A DNA stretch of 64,000 nt, taken from contig VZTI01005313.1 in NCBI GenBank assembly GCA_013397865.1, forward strand, positions 559,759-623,758, in the 5' to 3' direction. Source of the DNA: Struthidea cinerea (taxonomy: Eukaryota; Chordata; Aves; Passeriformes; Corcoracidae). The notes beneath the pieces are model-generated. The model ran no database searches. It had not been told where the DNA came from and saw only the letters and a list, made by a program, of their open reading frames with translations. Below are positions 31,683 to 44,509 of the stretch, in pieces (the stretch's first letter is position 1; each line of letters opens with the position of its first letter). Made by a program: the position numbers and the translations under genes.

Positions 31683-34600
31683 TCTTGTGTGTGTGGACAA
31701 GAATGTGGCTTCTCCCAAACTCTACGTCCTGGAACCATGGATTGCTGACCTCTTGGTGAACTACGAGCAACTGGATGAGCGTGAGAATTTCCTGGCTGGG
31801 CAGGTGGTGCGGGTAGGTACCCAGAGGGACGGTCCCAAAGTGCTCCAGCAGCCTTCGAAATCTAAATTCTTGGAAGTGCTCAGTGGTTCCCAGTTCGGTG
31901 GCTGTGGATGTGCAACTCTTCCTCCTCAACAGCTCTGCTTTTAATTTTTTTTTGAGGAGGAAGAGCTTGGTGTCATCACCACTTTTTCTGTGAAGCTTGT
32001 TCCAGGTCTACAAATAAGAGTTCTTTTTTTTTCTCTCTCCAATCTCTTGACAGGTCTTGAGTGACTCAACTGCTCCTGACCAGCCTGGAGTCCTCCAAGA
32101 TGCTGTCGTGCAGGTCTCTGATGGATCCTGCTACATCCGCGTGGTCATTACACCCGAAGCTCTGCAGGCAGAGGAAAAGTGGGTTCCACCGTGACTTGGC
32201 ATGGCTGGGACAGCAGTTCTCCACAGCTGCTGTGAGGAGCTGGGGCTCCTGCCTGGTCTTGTTGCAGGTTGTGTTAAGCTAAAGCAACCTCGGGGTGGGA
32301 AGTTGGTGTGAAAGAGCTGCTAGAGAAGAAAGCTGGAATGCCCTTGTTCTGGTGTCCGCTGGTTGGGATGGGCAGGGATCCATGGCAGAAGCTGTGATGC
32401 CATTAGAAAGGACTGTAGAGCCCTTGGGTTTTGTGAAAGGAGCCAGCGCATTAACCATGGTAGCCTGGGCTGCTCCTTCAGTGCTTTCCTCCATTTCCCC
32501 ATTTGGACACCCTTAAACTGGTGGGGTGCTGGTAGCAGCAGCAGGAAGAAGCTGCTCTTAGGCAGGAATTACTGAGGAATAAGGAGCCCTTGGTCCCCTC
32601 TGCTCGTGCTGAGACATGTTCCAGAATGCCCCGGTGTCGTTGGCAGAGCTGTTGTGGGAGCTCCACTGTGTGTTGGGGGGGGGTCCGGCTCTGCTCTTCA
32701 AGGCATTCCTGCTCTGCTCCTTTTCCAGCGCCCACCTGCAGCTCAGGCTTTCCAGCCTTAATTGCAGAATTATCGTCCTGCAGAAGTACACGGTGTGTTT
32801 TCAGGATGAGGCCAGGCTGGTAAGTGCTCTGAGGAGTGGAAGCAGCCTGTTCCTTCACCTTGCTGTGCTTCCTGCACTCTTGCCTGCTTCCAGCTGCTCC
32901 CAGGAGCTGAAGGCGGGTGATGGGTGGCCTTTCATCTTCATCTGCAGCTCCTGTGGGGTCTGTGGCAGCTGACCTGGGCAGGGGTGAGCCCTCGCTGGGG
33001 ATAGGGTGCATCTCCTCCAGGGTCACCTGGCTGTCACCTCTGCGTGTTGGGCAGCTGCAGAAGGCCTGCTTGGGTTGGTGGCAGAGCTGCCCACTGTCCC
33101 CTTGCAGGGGTCAAGAGGTGTCCCCACAGACTCCCCTGGGCTGGCCCACCCTGGCGTGTGGCTCTTGCAGAGCCGTCAGCTGACACAGGAAGATACAAAC
33201 TCCCCTTTGAAGGGGGCTTTTCTTTTTTGAGGGGACGTTCTCTTAGATTGGAGGGTTGGTGGCAGAGCTGGGGTGGGCGTGGGAGTGCTGGCTGGCCCCA
33301 GGGAAGGCGGGAGCAGAGGTGGGACTCAGAGGTGCCTTACGGGCTCTGTCCTCCCCACAGGAGGACTGCGAGTTTTACCTCACGGCCCAGCAGTTCATCG
33401 TGCTGCCCATGCAGAGGCAGAGGATGGAATCATCCGACGGGTATGGCCCCTGGGATGGGTGGGTGGGGGCCCTGCTCAGGGGGACTTCCTTATCTTCCCA
33501 CAGCAGCGCTGACCCTGGGAGTCCTGATGTGACCTGCTTGCGGCGGGGGCCTTTTGAAAGAGGGATTGTCTCCATGGCAAGGGAGAAGGAAGATGGGGAT
33601 TTGGAGGGAATCAGTAACCGGCTTCTCTCTTGCTGCAGGAACCAGGACCCCTCTGTGGTGAAGAAGATAAAGGAGCTCTGGCTGTAAGTATGGGGCTGAG
33701 GGATGTGTCCAGACACCCTGATGAGAAGTGTGCAACCTCAGACTGGGGTTAGAGCAGGCTGGCGAGGGCTGGCACAGGTTATGGCAGCTCCTGGTTAACC
33801 TGTGTGACTCTCTGCCCCAGAACATGACAGAGTTGAGTAGACCATGAAAAATGAGACTGTGGTGATACATCCCCAGTCTCTTCCTCTGAGCTAGGAGGAA
33901 ACACCTGTGGGGAGCTTGTTCCTGCCAGTGGTGGGCAGCATGGCTGCGTGGGTGAGCCCTGCACAGCTCGTTCTTCACCCTTGGAGATCCAGCTCTGGAG
34001 ATCCTCAGGGTCTTCCATCAGTCCATCTCCAGGAGTGAGGCTTCCTGATGGCTATTCCTGGGATATTGAGCATACGCCAGTGGCCAGATCAGCACCCAGT
34101 GGGGGATCCACTCCTTTCACAAGCTGCTTCTTCAAAGCCAGGGTGCTTGATCTGCAACCAAGTGCTGCGTATGCCCCAGCCCTAACCTGGCTTTGTCTTC
34201 TCTTTGGTCATTACAGGAGGAATCTCGCTGTGAGGAATGCTCCCAGCTCAGGTAAAGGGTTGGGGGGGCATGCCATGCTCTGGCTGCCTGGGGGGGCTCC
34301 TGCATTTCCTCAGCTTGGTCCGTGTTAGGGTGTGGAGAAAGGAAAGATAGTTTCTAGAAGCAAAGGAAATGCAGAACTTTGGGTGTTCCCACAGGTTTCA
34401 GTGTCACGACAGTCACCAAGTCATGCAGCAAGTAAAAGTGTTTGCAAGTGAGGCTTGCCCGACTTCAGCTGTGTCCTCCAGTGATGTCTGTGTGTTCTTG
34501 CTCCAGAGCCCTCCGTCTCTCAGCTGATTGATGCCATAGGACAGAACCAGCTGGAGATCTTAAAGGAAAATGCCGAGGAATGCTTGGATTTATGGAAATC

Positions 34601-37600
34601 CAAGGAGAAGCCAGTGACAGTGGAGGATGAGGTTCCCATCACCCAGTGGGAGGCAGAGCGCAAGAAGGAGGTCAGTTCTGTCTGCTGGGACCAGCTGAGA
34701 CAGGGCTGTGACAGCTGGGGGTGCTCTGGTGGGGTGGGAGAAGGAAGGGGAAGGACAGTGGGCAGAGCTGCAGGTTTGCTGGGGAGGGAGATGGTGTTGG
34801 GCTGGCAGGTACAGGTGGGCTCCTGCATCTGGAGAGGGACTGCCCAGCAAAAACCCTGTCACGTGTCTCATTTCAGCGCGGTGAGGACGTTTTCATGGTC
34901 CCAGTCAGTGCCCTGGTGATCCCTCCTGAGGAGGAGGCAGTTGTTTGTGATTCTTCTGAGGCAGCATCTGCAGGGTACACAGGTGGGCAGTGCAGCACCC
35001 AGGCATGTGAAATGAGGGGCTCCCTTGGGTGGCGAGAAGATTTCCTTTGCTCTGGGTGTGCCTCATGCTGGGGATATGACCAGCAGTGCCCCTTTCATTG
35101 CAGATACAAGCCAAACAGCTCCTGGAAAGAATAGTGATGACAGGACAGTGCCAGGAGACCCGAGTGTTGTATCCCAAACCAGCTGTGAGTAGTGGGACCT
35201 CCAGATCCTAGAATGATTTGTGTTGGAAGGGACCTTAAAGACTACCTAGCTCCAATCCCTGCCATGAGCGGGATTCACCTTCCACTAGACCAGGTTGCTC
35301 CAAGCTCTGTCCAGCTTAGCCTTGAACACTTCCAGGGCTGGGGCAGCCACAGCTTCACTGGGCAACCTGTGCCAGGGCCTCACCACCCTCACAGGGAAGA
35401 ATTTCTTCCAAATATTTAATCTGACCCTGCCCTCTGTCAGTGTGAAGCCATTCCCCCTTATCCTGGCACTCCGTGCCCTTGTCTACAGTCCAGCCCTCTT
35501 GGAGCTTCTTTAGATGGAAGGTTCTCTAAGGTCTCTCTGGAGTTTTCTATTCTCCAAGATGAATAACCCCAACTCTCTCAGCCTGTCTCCATAGCAGAGG
35601 TGCTCCAGCCCTTGGATCGTCCTCATGGCCTTCTATGAACGCTCCAGATCCCATCCAGCCTTTAGTTTCCTCTACAGTTGGCTCAGCCCATCTCCTTGGA
35701 TTGAGTGGAGGAGGTACTGGCGTGGCCAGGTCTTTGGGAGACCTAGAGCAGGCAGGGAATGATCCCATTCCTGCAGCTTCCTTAGGCTGCAGCTTTGGTT
35801 CATTGTGCTGGGAGCACAACAAGTCGTTTTGATGCCATCACTGAGCGTCAGTCTCCTGCCCTAGTGCGGGCTCCTCACTGGCTCTGGCTCAGCACCAGGA
35901 CGGGTTTGTGTCACCTTACTGGACTTGGTGTCACCAAGCTTTGCTGCAGAAGTACCTGCAGAAGCTCCATGTAGAGGAGGAGCTGTCCTGGATAGTGCAG
36001 GGTGCAGGAGAAGGCCTTCTTTGTACCTGCCTGCTCTCTGGGCAGTGTCTGCCTCTCCACGGCCTGCTGAATGAGATCTTGGAAAGGGTCTGACTGGAAC
36101 ACACCACTTTTTGGGCTAGAAAGGGCTGCAGAGCTCCCCTCAGGAGCTGTCTCCCTCTGAGACCTTGTGCACGGGGGACCCACAGGGAATGGGCAGCTGC
36201 TTTCTTTGCCAAAATCAACCCTCCAGCTTCTTCACTGCAGGTGCTGGATCACCAACCTTGTCAGATAGCTTGGAGGGATCCCTGGACAACCCCTGGAACA
36301 GGATGCCCTCATTGTCTTTGACCCCAAGCTCTTCAGATGGTGAGTCCCTGTGTCCCAGGGCATCCAGCCTGCCTTCCTGGCAGGAGACAGTTCCTGTCTT
36401 CTCATTGGGTGTAGCTCATCCTGGATGCTGGCTTGGTTTTCCCTGGCCACAAAGCAGTGTTGTGGTGTTCCCATTGCCCTGTACCTGCATCATTCCAGCC
36501 CTGACACTTCCTGTGTGCCAGGGCAGGTCCCACCACCAGCCCCCTCCTCAAACTAACAATGTTTTTCCTCTAACTAGACAAGACCTTTCAATCTGACCCT
36601 CCTGTGAAGACCCAGAAAGATGTGGCTGCTGACAGCAACACCACCGACCTGTTGGAAGCGTGTAGCCAGGGCTCTCCTGAGCGCTTGCCGCAGGGAGAGC
36701 CAGTGCAGACCTCCTCTCCCTCCCTGCTCCGCCCCTACAGCAATCCCAGTCTGGTGGAGATCAGCACCAGTGAGGCGGCACCGGCTGCAGAGGCAGCCTG
36801 GGATACCCTGTGTGCTGATCAAGGCCTGCAAGGATCGAGGGGCTCTCAGGCCACCCTGCCTGCTCTTTCTCCAGTTTTCCCAGTCTCGCCCAGCAGCAGC
36901 TTGCAATCCCCTCCTGACAGGATGCCTCGCAGGGAGCAGGCCTGCTCCAGTGGCACAGCTGCCTCTCCACATGCGTTGAAGCCTGGACTGGCTCACGCCG
37001 GGACAAAGGGAGGAGAGGCTGTGGGTGCCAAGAGGAAGCTGATGGAGGAAGATGAGCAGACCCCCAGTGGGCAGCAGCATCACCCAAGCACCTCAAAGGG
37101 CAGGGGGAGAGGCACAGGCAGGAGATCGGAGCTCACGAGCCCACAGGGTGCAAAGAAGAGCAGAAAGGAGACAGGGCTGCGGCGGCATAGAAAGGAGCTT
37201 GAGGAGGAAGAGGAGGAAGTGGAGGAGGAGGAGGAAGAGCAAGCATCCCCTGCAAGAGCTGGGCCCAGCTCCAGGCTGGAGCAGCACAGAACTCCAGAGC
37301 CGGTAAATGTGAAGCAGCTGGTGAGGTCCCCTGAGGGCTGGGGGGTGCCTGGGGAGGCTCTCTGTGCCCACACCACTGGTGTCCATCCCCAGGATCTTTC
37401 CTCACCAGGCTGGTGGGAATGGGAAGTTGAATGCCAGTGTCAGTGTAGATGGTGGAGGATCTGGGAACGCTGAGGGAATCATGGAATCACTTAGGCTGGA
37501 AAAGACCTCATGAGATGGAAGTCCAACCATTCCCCAGCACTGCCAAGCCCACCACTGAACCATAGCCTGCCACACCAGCTGCCACATCCACACGCCATTT

Positions 37601-38131
37601 AATCCCTCCAGGGATGGTGAAGATGTGGTTTAGCCTGAGCTGGGTGGGAACAATTGCTGGAGCATCTTCCTAGCTGTCTGGGTAAAAGAAGGTCAAAGAA
37701 CAGAGGGAGAGACACCTCAATGCTAGGGGTTTTCCTGGGGTTGGTGGGCTCTCAGGCTGTGGGGGGCAGCACTCTGGGTGCTGTGGCTGGGGCAGATCCA
37801 TCTCACCCTCCCCTTTGCTTTTGCAGTGCGTGGAGAGACCACCCCAGTACCAATATGAGGCACCGAGCCCTGAGCTCTGCCAGCAGATACAATCTATCAG
37901 GTCAGTGCCCTATCAGCCATGGACTCTGGCTGTCCCTTGGCCCTGCAGTGGGACTCACATCCCTACAGTGAATCCCCAACCTCTGCCTTACCCCTTGTCA
38001 CCAGCTGCCCCAGTGGTGTGTCCACAGCTGGGTCTCTTCTCACCCTGGCTCCTCCTGTCTGGTTTCTCAGGATCTCAGAGGCAATGCTAAAGTGGGCATG
38101 CTGGATACTGACTGAGGAGGAGGATTCCTGA
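31683..38131 (+). CDS. ACD: Shelterin subunit TPP1 (adrenocortical dysplasia homologue), first exon missing
   Basis: ACD/TPP1 bridges POT1 and TIN2 in shelterin and recruits telomerase through its OB fold. Exons: 31683-31812, 32054-32178, 32729-32819, 33361-33440, 33639-33683, 34217-34251, 34507-34670, 34877-34982, 35104-35184, 36241-36339, 36578-37302, 37827-37900, 38071-38131; phases agree, giving 604 residues after the missing start. The OB fold opens at LYVLEPWIADLL and runs through VSDGSCYIRVVITPEAL and EFYLTAQQFIVLP to NQDPSVVKKIKELWL. SVSQLIDAIG follows in the expected POT1-binding region. The last two exons (YQYEAPSPELCQQIQSIR, then MLKWACWILTEEEDS) match the TIN2-binding C-terminus. 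Exon 36578-37302 is long, with a basic KKSRKETGLRRHRKE patch and a Glu-rich run. The recognised part starts at an acceptor with phase 2 and has no in-frame ATG, so exon 1 lies upstream. Confidence 0.92.
35200..35655 (-). repeat. CR1 LINE 3' end, antisense, in an ACD intron
   Basis: Reversed CR1 order: 'gtgttggaagggaccttaaa', 'ttgctccaagctctgtccag', 'ccttgaacacttccagggct', 'gggcaacctgtgccagggcc', 'agggaagaatttcttccaaa', 'gtgaagccattcccccttat'. It begins about 15 nt after the exon ending at 35184. Confidence 0.9.
37480..37622 (-). repeat. CR1 LINE fragment, antisense, in an ACD intron
   Basis: Reads 'aatcatggaatcacttaggc', 'tggaaaagacctcatgagat', 'gtccaaccattccccagcac', 'gccaagcccaccactgaacc', 'ttaatccctccagggatggt'. 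Confidence 0.85.
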
Positions 38132-39173
38132 GCCCAGTCCATCTTTCATTCCTTTGTTTCTTCAATGGGTCTGTCTAAACACTGGGAAGAGTGGTTGGGG
38201 GAGGGATGTGGGGACACCAGAACCTCTGTGCCCCAGGGGACTGCTGAGTGGGCTGGCCTGGCTGCAGAAGCCCTGGTTCCAGGGGTGCTGGCACATGACC
38301 TGTTGAAAGCCAGTACCCTCACTGCCAAGAGGGGAGAAAAACATTCATTCAGGAATGCCTAAGCCTCTCCCACCTCTTCATCCTTTCCAAATGCCTTGGC
38401 TCAGCAAGTGGGGACAAGAGGTGATCCAGTGCCACCATAGCAGCGATGGCAGAGGCCCCATGACCTGGTCCTGCTCCGAAGGTACCCCAGGAGCTTGGAT
38501 GGTTTATTGAATAGTTTAGGTAGGGTCCTGCACTGTTTGTTACAAAAAATATCCCGCAGGGTGATGCTGTAGAAATTAAAAATAAAAATTGTATATTTTT
38601 TAAATACACAGCTCTTGTATTAAAAAAAAAAAAAAAAGAAAAAAAAACCAAAACAAGCATCTTGCTTTGTCGTAAACATCCGTGTAAGGAATGCGTTTGG
38701 TCCAGAGCAGAGGGCAACACAGGAGAAAGCCACTGGGGTGTCAGGATCACGCTGGTGCTGTCAGGGAGCTGCGGGGATGGAGCTGCGTGCTGGAAGGCGG
38801 TGGGTCGTGGTCCCGCTGATGGAAGCCTGTGTCTGGCGGGGGCTGGAGAGAGCGGTACCCCATGGGGTCAGGAGCTGGAGTGGTGAAAGTGCCTTGGGAA
38901 CGCTTCCTAAAAATAGCTGGCTGCCTAAAATCACCGGCTCCCTCGCTGCAGCCCACAGCGACAGAGGGCATTGGGGACCGCAACACCGCTGGATGCATCC
39001 TGCAGGCTCTGACAGTCCCTGGGCATCCTGGGCGATGCTGGTGGCCCGGCTGTCCCCATGGCGAGAATTGGGCGATGCCATCATTGGCAAATCCACGCCA
39101 GCCCAGTGCCCCGTGTGCCCTCTCTGCACCCCAGCTGCCAAGCACCCCGGCACGGCGCACTTGCTTGCAGGGT
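38132..39173. other. Convergent spacer between ACD and CARMIL2
   Basis: Holds the ACD 3' UTR, its likely poly(A) signal (38581) and an A-rich run at 38622-38648. The GC-rich remainder up to the CARMIL2 poly(A) signal contains no recognisable gene. Confidence 0.55.
38581..38586 (+). terminator. ACD: Likely ACD poly(A) signal AATAAA
   Basis: AATAAA on the plus strand 450 nt past the ACD stop, in an AT-rich patch and preceded by ATTAAA. A genomic A-rich run 35 nt downstream could cause internal oligo-dT priming. Confidence 0.6.
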
Positions 39174-39179
39174 TTTATT
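39174..39179 (-). terminator. CARMIL2: CARMIL2 poly(A) signal AATAAA
   Basis: AATAAA on the minus strand only 28 nt after the proposed CARMIL2 stop codon, so the 3' UTR would be about 50 nt. It supports the choice of last exon. Confidence 0.7.
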
Positions 39180-39207
39180 GGGAACAGCGTGGTGACATGC
39201 AGGGGCT

Positions 39208-42200
39208 TCACTGTCCCAGGGCCGGTTCCTCCCAGCCCGGCACCGGGCGTCTTTGGTCTATGGCAGCTGAGTCTTGTGCATTCCCAACAGTTTGTGCCAG
39301 GGCTTGCGGCTGCTCACCCTCAGTGCCTGTGCCAGCCTGCGGCTCCTCCAGCCCGGCACGGGGCCAGTCCTGCGGCGTGGCACCTACAGAGGTCACAGGT
39401 GCTGGCATCAGCATGGGGGGACCCTTGGTACCCCAACACCTGCTTTAGCAGGGAGGGGAGCATCTCACCTTTAGCATCCGAGGTTGGTCCAGGCTCACCC
39501 TCCATCTCCGAGAGAGACTCGTGCTTGGTCCTGTGCCTGAGCACAGGCGAACGCCGCAGGCGCAGGGGAACGGTGCCCGCTGGGGGAAACACAGCCCAGC
39601 CCCATGTTAGAGTGGGGCATGGTGGCCTGGCTCCTGCTGGAACTGATCCCAGTGCCAAATTCCCTTTGGGAACTTCCCAGTGCAGCAGTGCCATTGTCTA
39701 TCACCCACCAGCTGGGACAGGCACCACCACCACGCACGTGGAACGCCACCACCCACCTCTGCTGGTGTTAGGTGCAAGGATGGCTTGGGGTCCCACTTTG
39801 GACCCAACTTACCTCCCAGCTCTGCCGGGCACTCGGGCTCCCTGAGCTGCTCCTCATGGACGGACAATGCTCGGCGGCTGGTTCCCCGTGGCGCTGCCAG
39901 CCGTGCCATCAGCCTGTTGTCTGGAAAAGCAGTGGGGAGGTGCCATTGGAGGGGAGCCCACAGCACCGCAGTTGGCAGGCTCCATCAGCACCCGGCACCG
40001 TGTGCTTGGCTCCCTGCTGCCCTCCATTCCCAACAGCTCCAAGAACAGGCCAGCAGTGGAATGAGGCACCCATGGGCAGCTCGTGCATCCCTACCTTCAG
40101 TATTGGGCGGTGTGGGCAGGGTGCCAGCACCCACCTCCCCGCCATGGCTGACCCTCCGCGGCAGCGCCGCCGGCACGTTCCTGCCCAGCCGTGGCAGGCT
40201 GCTGCTCCAGCCCTCCCGGCCCCCGGGCTCCGGCAGCCCGCTGGGCTCCGCTAGGGTGAAGGAGCGCCGGGGCTGGTCGGAGCTGGTGGCCGGTGGCTCA
40301 GCGGGCAGCTGCCTTCCCAGGGCTTTCCAGGCTGGCTGGGACTCAGCGCTGGGCTCCATCGTGGCGGCCGGGCTGCGGAAGGGTGCGTCTGTGGGGCAGG
40401 CAGGATGGAGCTGTGGGTGTCCAGAAGTGACAGCCCCAGGGAATGGTTCTTGGTGCCGGGAACCAGCCTGCAGCCAGCCCAGGCACCGGGCAATGGGCTG
40501 GGTGTCCATCCGCCATCACCAGGGATGAGCACCCATGGGTGTAGGGCACCCTCTCCAGGGTGGAATTCTGCCCATGTGCCTGTGCCCACCAGCCCCTGTT
40601 GGCTCCAGTCGCCATGCTTGGCGCTAGGAGAGGGGATAAAGCCCTCTACCCCAGGGGCTGGTGTGATCCCCCAGCATGCACTGCTGACCTACCTGTGGAC
40701 ACAGAGTGTGTGCGGGCCTTCAGGGAGGGGGGGGAGTCCGCAGAGCTGTCCACGATGTCCCCTGCAAGCACAAGCCACCGGCCAGCATCAGTGAGCTGGG
40801 GTCTGCCCAGTGCCACCAGCACCCAGCAGGGGGAAGATGTAGTGGGACCCGCAGCTGGGAGTCCAAGGGGGCCTGCCCGTGGCCACCCATGGGTGCCCAG
40901 CTGGGGGGGGGCCAGGGTGGGGAGGGTGCAGCCCCTCACCATCTGAGCCGGCTTTCTTGATCTCGCTGTCTTTGCTCTGCAAGGGGAAAAAAAACTGGTA
41001 AGGGGGTGTCAGGGAGGCAGTGCCCACAGAGGTGATGGGTGCAGAGGGCAGAGTGCTGCTGCCAGGCTCTGAGGTGGCTGCACGGGATGGGTGCATACAG
41101 GGAAAGGAGGGACAGACTGACAGACACCATGCAGTGCATAGGAATCCACCCCTTGCAGGGGTGACAGGGCAGAGGCCATGGGCAGTGGCAGCACAGAGCT
41201 GGGTGCTGCCAGTCACAGCGGGGAGATGTCCCCCACTCTTTGGGCCACCATCTCCTACCACCCCGGAGGTGCAGGGTCCATCCCAAAAATGGAGCCAGTT
41301 CCCACCTGCTGCTTCTTGCTCTCAGCAGCTGGGCCCTTGGTGACGCCGATGCGATGGAGCATGACCTGCACGCGCTGCTCGAAGGAGCTGGACAACTCCC
41401 CCTCACTCTTCTCCAGGTGCCTCTTCTGCAGGAGAGACACAGCCCTGCCAGGAACATGGACCCACCACAGCACCTATGGCACCCACACTCCTGCCTGTGG
41501 GGCACCCAGATTCCTAACCCCAGGCATGCTGCCAGGAGATGGTGACATGGACACAACCCAGTGGGGATATCCCCAGACATCACTCCAGTGTCCCTGCACC
41601 CCCTGGTAACCCCACCAGCATCCAAGGGTGGGAGCAGCACCCACCAGGCAAGCTGAACAGCAGTGGTGGCTTGGTGACTGTGACAGTGCTTACCTTGTCG
41701 TGCCTGACCCCCAGTGCATCCTCCTCCTCCCCAGACAGCAAGATGAGTGACTGGGATTTGCCCTCCCGAGAGTACTTGGGCCGGATCCTTCGGGCAGAGT
41801 CAGGGGTCTGGCAGTGCTCAGGCTCTGCGTGGGGCTCCGCAGAGAGCCCCCCCTCCTCCGATTTACTCAGGGGCTTCCCTGACTCGCCCGCCTTGCTGGG
41901 GGCTCGTAAAATGTCACTGAGCATCGAGCGCCTGCTCCTGGGGGCGGTGGGACCACCCTCGGGCTCCTTCTCACACCTCGAGCCCCGGCTGGATTTGGGC
42001 TTCTTGAAGGCAAAAAAATTCCCGATTTTCTTCTTGAGGGTGCGGGAGCCAGAGGGAGCCAGAGGGGCTGATCCCGGGCAGGTCTCTGGAGTCCTGGGGC
42101 TGGGGAGAGATGAAGCATTGGAAAAGGTGAGCTCCAGGTTGCCAAGAGGTAAGGGGTGAGTTTTTCTCCCTGCCCACCTGAAAGGGATGGATCCAGACCT

Positions 42201-44477
42201 TGGACACACCACCTGAGATGGCAGTGTCCTGGCCAGGGCACCCATTTCTAGCATGGCTCCCATGGGTGCTGCCTCATTGCCTCCCCGCTGTGGAACAGAC
42301 TCCATGGCCACATCCTGCACACCATGGCTGCCATCCCATCCCTCTTCCCCCAGCCGTGCCCTTGGCGATATCCCTGGCGATATCCCTTTCGCACTGGGAC
42401 CAGCAGCGTTTGCAGGGAGGCCGCTGAAGCCCCAGGGATGGGTGTGTGCTGGGCAGGTGAGGGGCCCTGGGCACCCGCCAGGCTTACGGCAGCGTTTCTG
42501 TGATGAGCCTCTTGGCAAAGAAGTCCTCCAGCCCCTCGTCCACGCGGGTGATGCTCCTGTCCTCGCTGTTCTCGCAGGCCACGGGCTGCACCTGTGAGTG
42601 GCGTTTGCTGTCAGCCCAGCACGGGGCAAAGGTGCCCCCAGACATGGAGAAGTGTCACCCACCCCTGGGCACGAACAAGTGGGTGCCCCTGCAGGAGGGG
42701 TGCTGGCACGCTCCATCTCATACCCAGCATTAAAGCCAAACCACGGTGTTATCAGCTGCATCCCAGCTCTGATCCTGCTCCCTCCCTTGAGCACTGGGAG
42801 CTCCAGGCAGCCCCAGGCTGCTTCCAACCCCTTGCCCAGCACAGTGGCTGAGGTATGGCACTCAAACTGTGGGAGAAGCCTCTGGCAGGGATGCTTCCTC
42901 CATCTGAGCTCCAAGAAAGGGACCCCTGTGCTGCTGGTGGGTGATGGAGCAGGTGACCTGCAGGGACCCACATCTGCATCCTTCAGATGCTTCAAGTCCA
43001 ACCTTGGAGTGCCACCACAGCCTGAATGAGAGCCACCTGCTCCATCCCCATAAAAAAGTGGTCCATGCCACGGCCAAGCCTTCCTCCATGGCACCTTCCT
43101 CTCCCTGGCATGTGGCACCGCATCAGTGGCTTCCTATCGATGAGAGGGAGGCGCTTCTCCATCGGTGGCATTTCAATCCATAATGACTTTTCATTACGGC
43201 TGGATTGATGCCGCTCAGGAGCCGTTCCAGCCATCTGAGATCTGCTCTCCCTGTCACATCATATCCATCAAAGCCCGTCCTTGCTCAAGCCTTGGCCCAC
43301 CCCGGGTGCCAGGCGTGCCTGTCCCACTGCAGGGTGATGTCCCCCTGGCCCTGCCAACCTCCAGCACCCACCCTGCTCGCGGGACACAGCTCCTGCCTCC
43401 CCTCCGGCCCCGTGCCAGCCCTGATCCCACCATGATCCAAGGGCAAGCATCACCACAGCCATGCAAGACAGGGCTTTCCAGCAAGTGAAAGGATCCAGCT
43501 GCATCACGGTGGCATGGGGATGAGGTGATGCCAGCAGGATCCAGCCCCAGGGACAGTGACGGAGCTGGACTCGCCACTGACTGCACCCAAAAGTTACTTT
43601 TCCTTTGGGAAGGGGGTTGCAAAGGCAGGATCCCCATCCAGTCGCCTGTTGGATGGGGGGAGCATGACCCACCTCATCACGGCTGGCAGAGCCCCACCAG
43701 CATCACCGGGAGCCGTGGTGGCCGCCAGTGCTTCAGGGATGATGGATTTTGGATAAGGGGGAGCAAATGGAGCTCAGGAGGAGGGAGGCAGCTGGAGCCA
43801 TTGCCGAACACATAGCTGGCCCTCTGCACCCAAACTCTGCAGGTCTTTTCATTCCTCCCCTGGCTCCCACCGCTCAGCATCTCGCAGTGGGGAGCAGAAA
43901 AGAGGATGGATGATTCCCCTCGCCCCCCCCAGCCCCCTTGCCCATCCTTTCAGGCTGCCCCCCGAGGAGGAGGAGGCTCCGGCAGCAGCTGAAATGCAGA
44001 ATAATAAACCCATCGCGTCTTTGCGCATCTCATCTTCCTGCCTTGCAACAAATACCGACCGCAATAATTCATGCAAGAGGAAAAAAAATGGGAAAAACAC
44101 ACCGAATACACCCCACCTCCCCGCCAGCCGTGCCCCCCTTACATTCGGCTTGCTGGGCGGCTGCTTGTGCCGGCGGTTGGGCCGGGGCCTGGCTTTGGTG
44201 CAATGCTCCAGCTTCTCGCCGGCGGTCGGCAGGTCCATAAGGAATCCGGTGGCGGTGGCAGGCTGCGTGGCGGGGAGCGAGCCGCTCGCAGGCTCAGCAT
44301 CCTTTGTGGAGGCAGGGCGTGCCGGCGGCGCGGCGGGGCTGAGTGACGGCGGCGCCCGGTGAGCTCGGAGCCCGCTGGCGTCTCGACCCGCCGCCGGCTC
44401 CAGCTCCGAGACACCTACGAGAGGCGAGAGGGTCCCTGTTGACACCCGGCCTCGCCAGGCCTCCCCATCATCATCAT

Positions 44478-44509
<32 letters not shown>

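Noticed and set aside
31403..31759. 118-codon open frame as the ACD first exon
   Set aside because: It reads the ACD exon at 31683 in the wrong frame and contains no donor that would join in phase 2.
38622..38648. Poly-A run as the tail of a processed pseudogene
   Set aside because: Sequence before it is the expected ACD 3' end with no retrocopied coding sequence and no flanking target duplication visible.
41580..43118. 512-codon open frame on the minus strand
   Set aside because: Only 42591-42488 and 42099-41694 within it are CARMIL2 exons. The rest is intron that happens to stay open; GT-AG sites and homology end at those exon edges.
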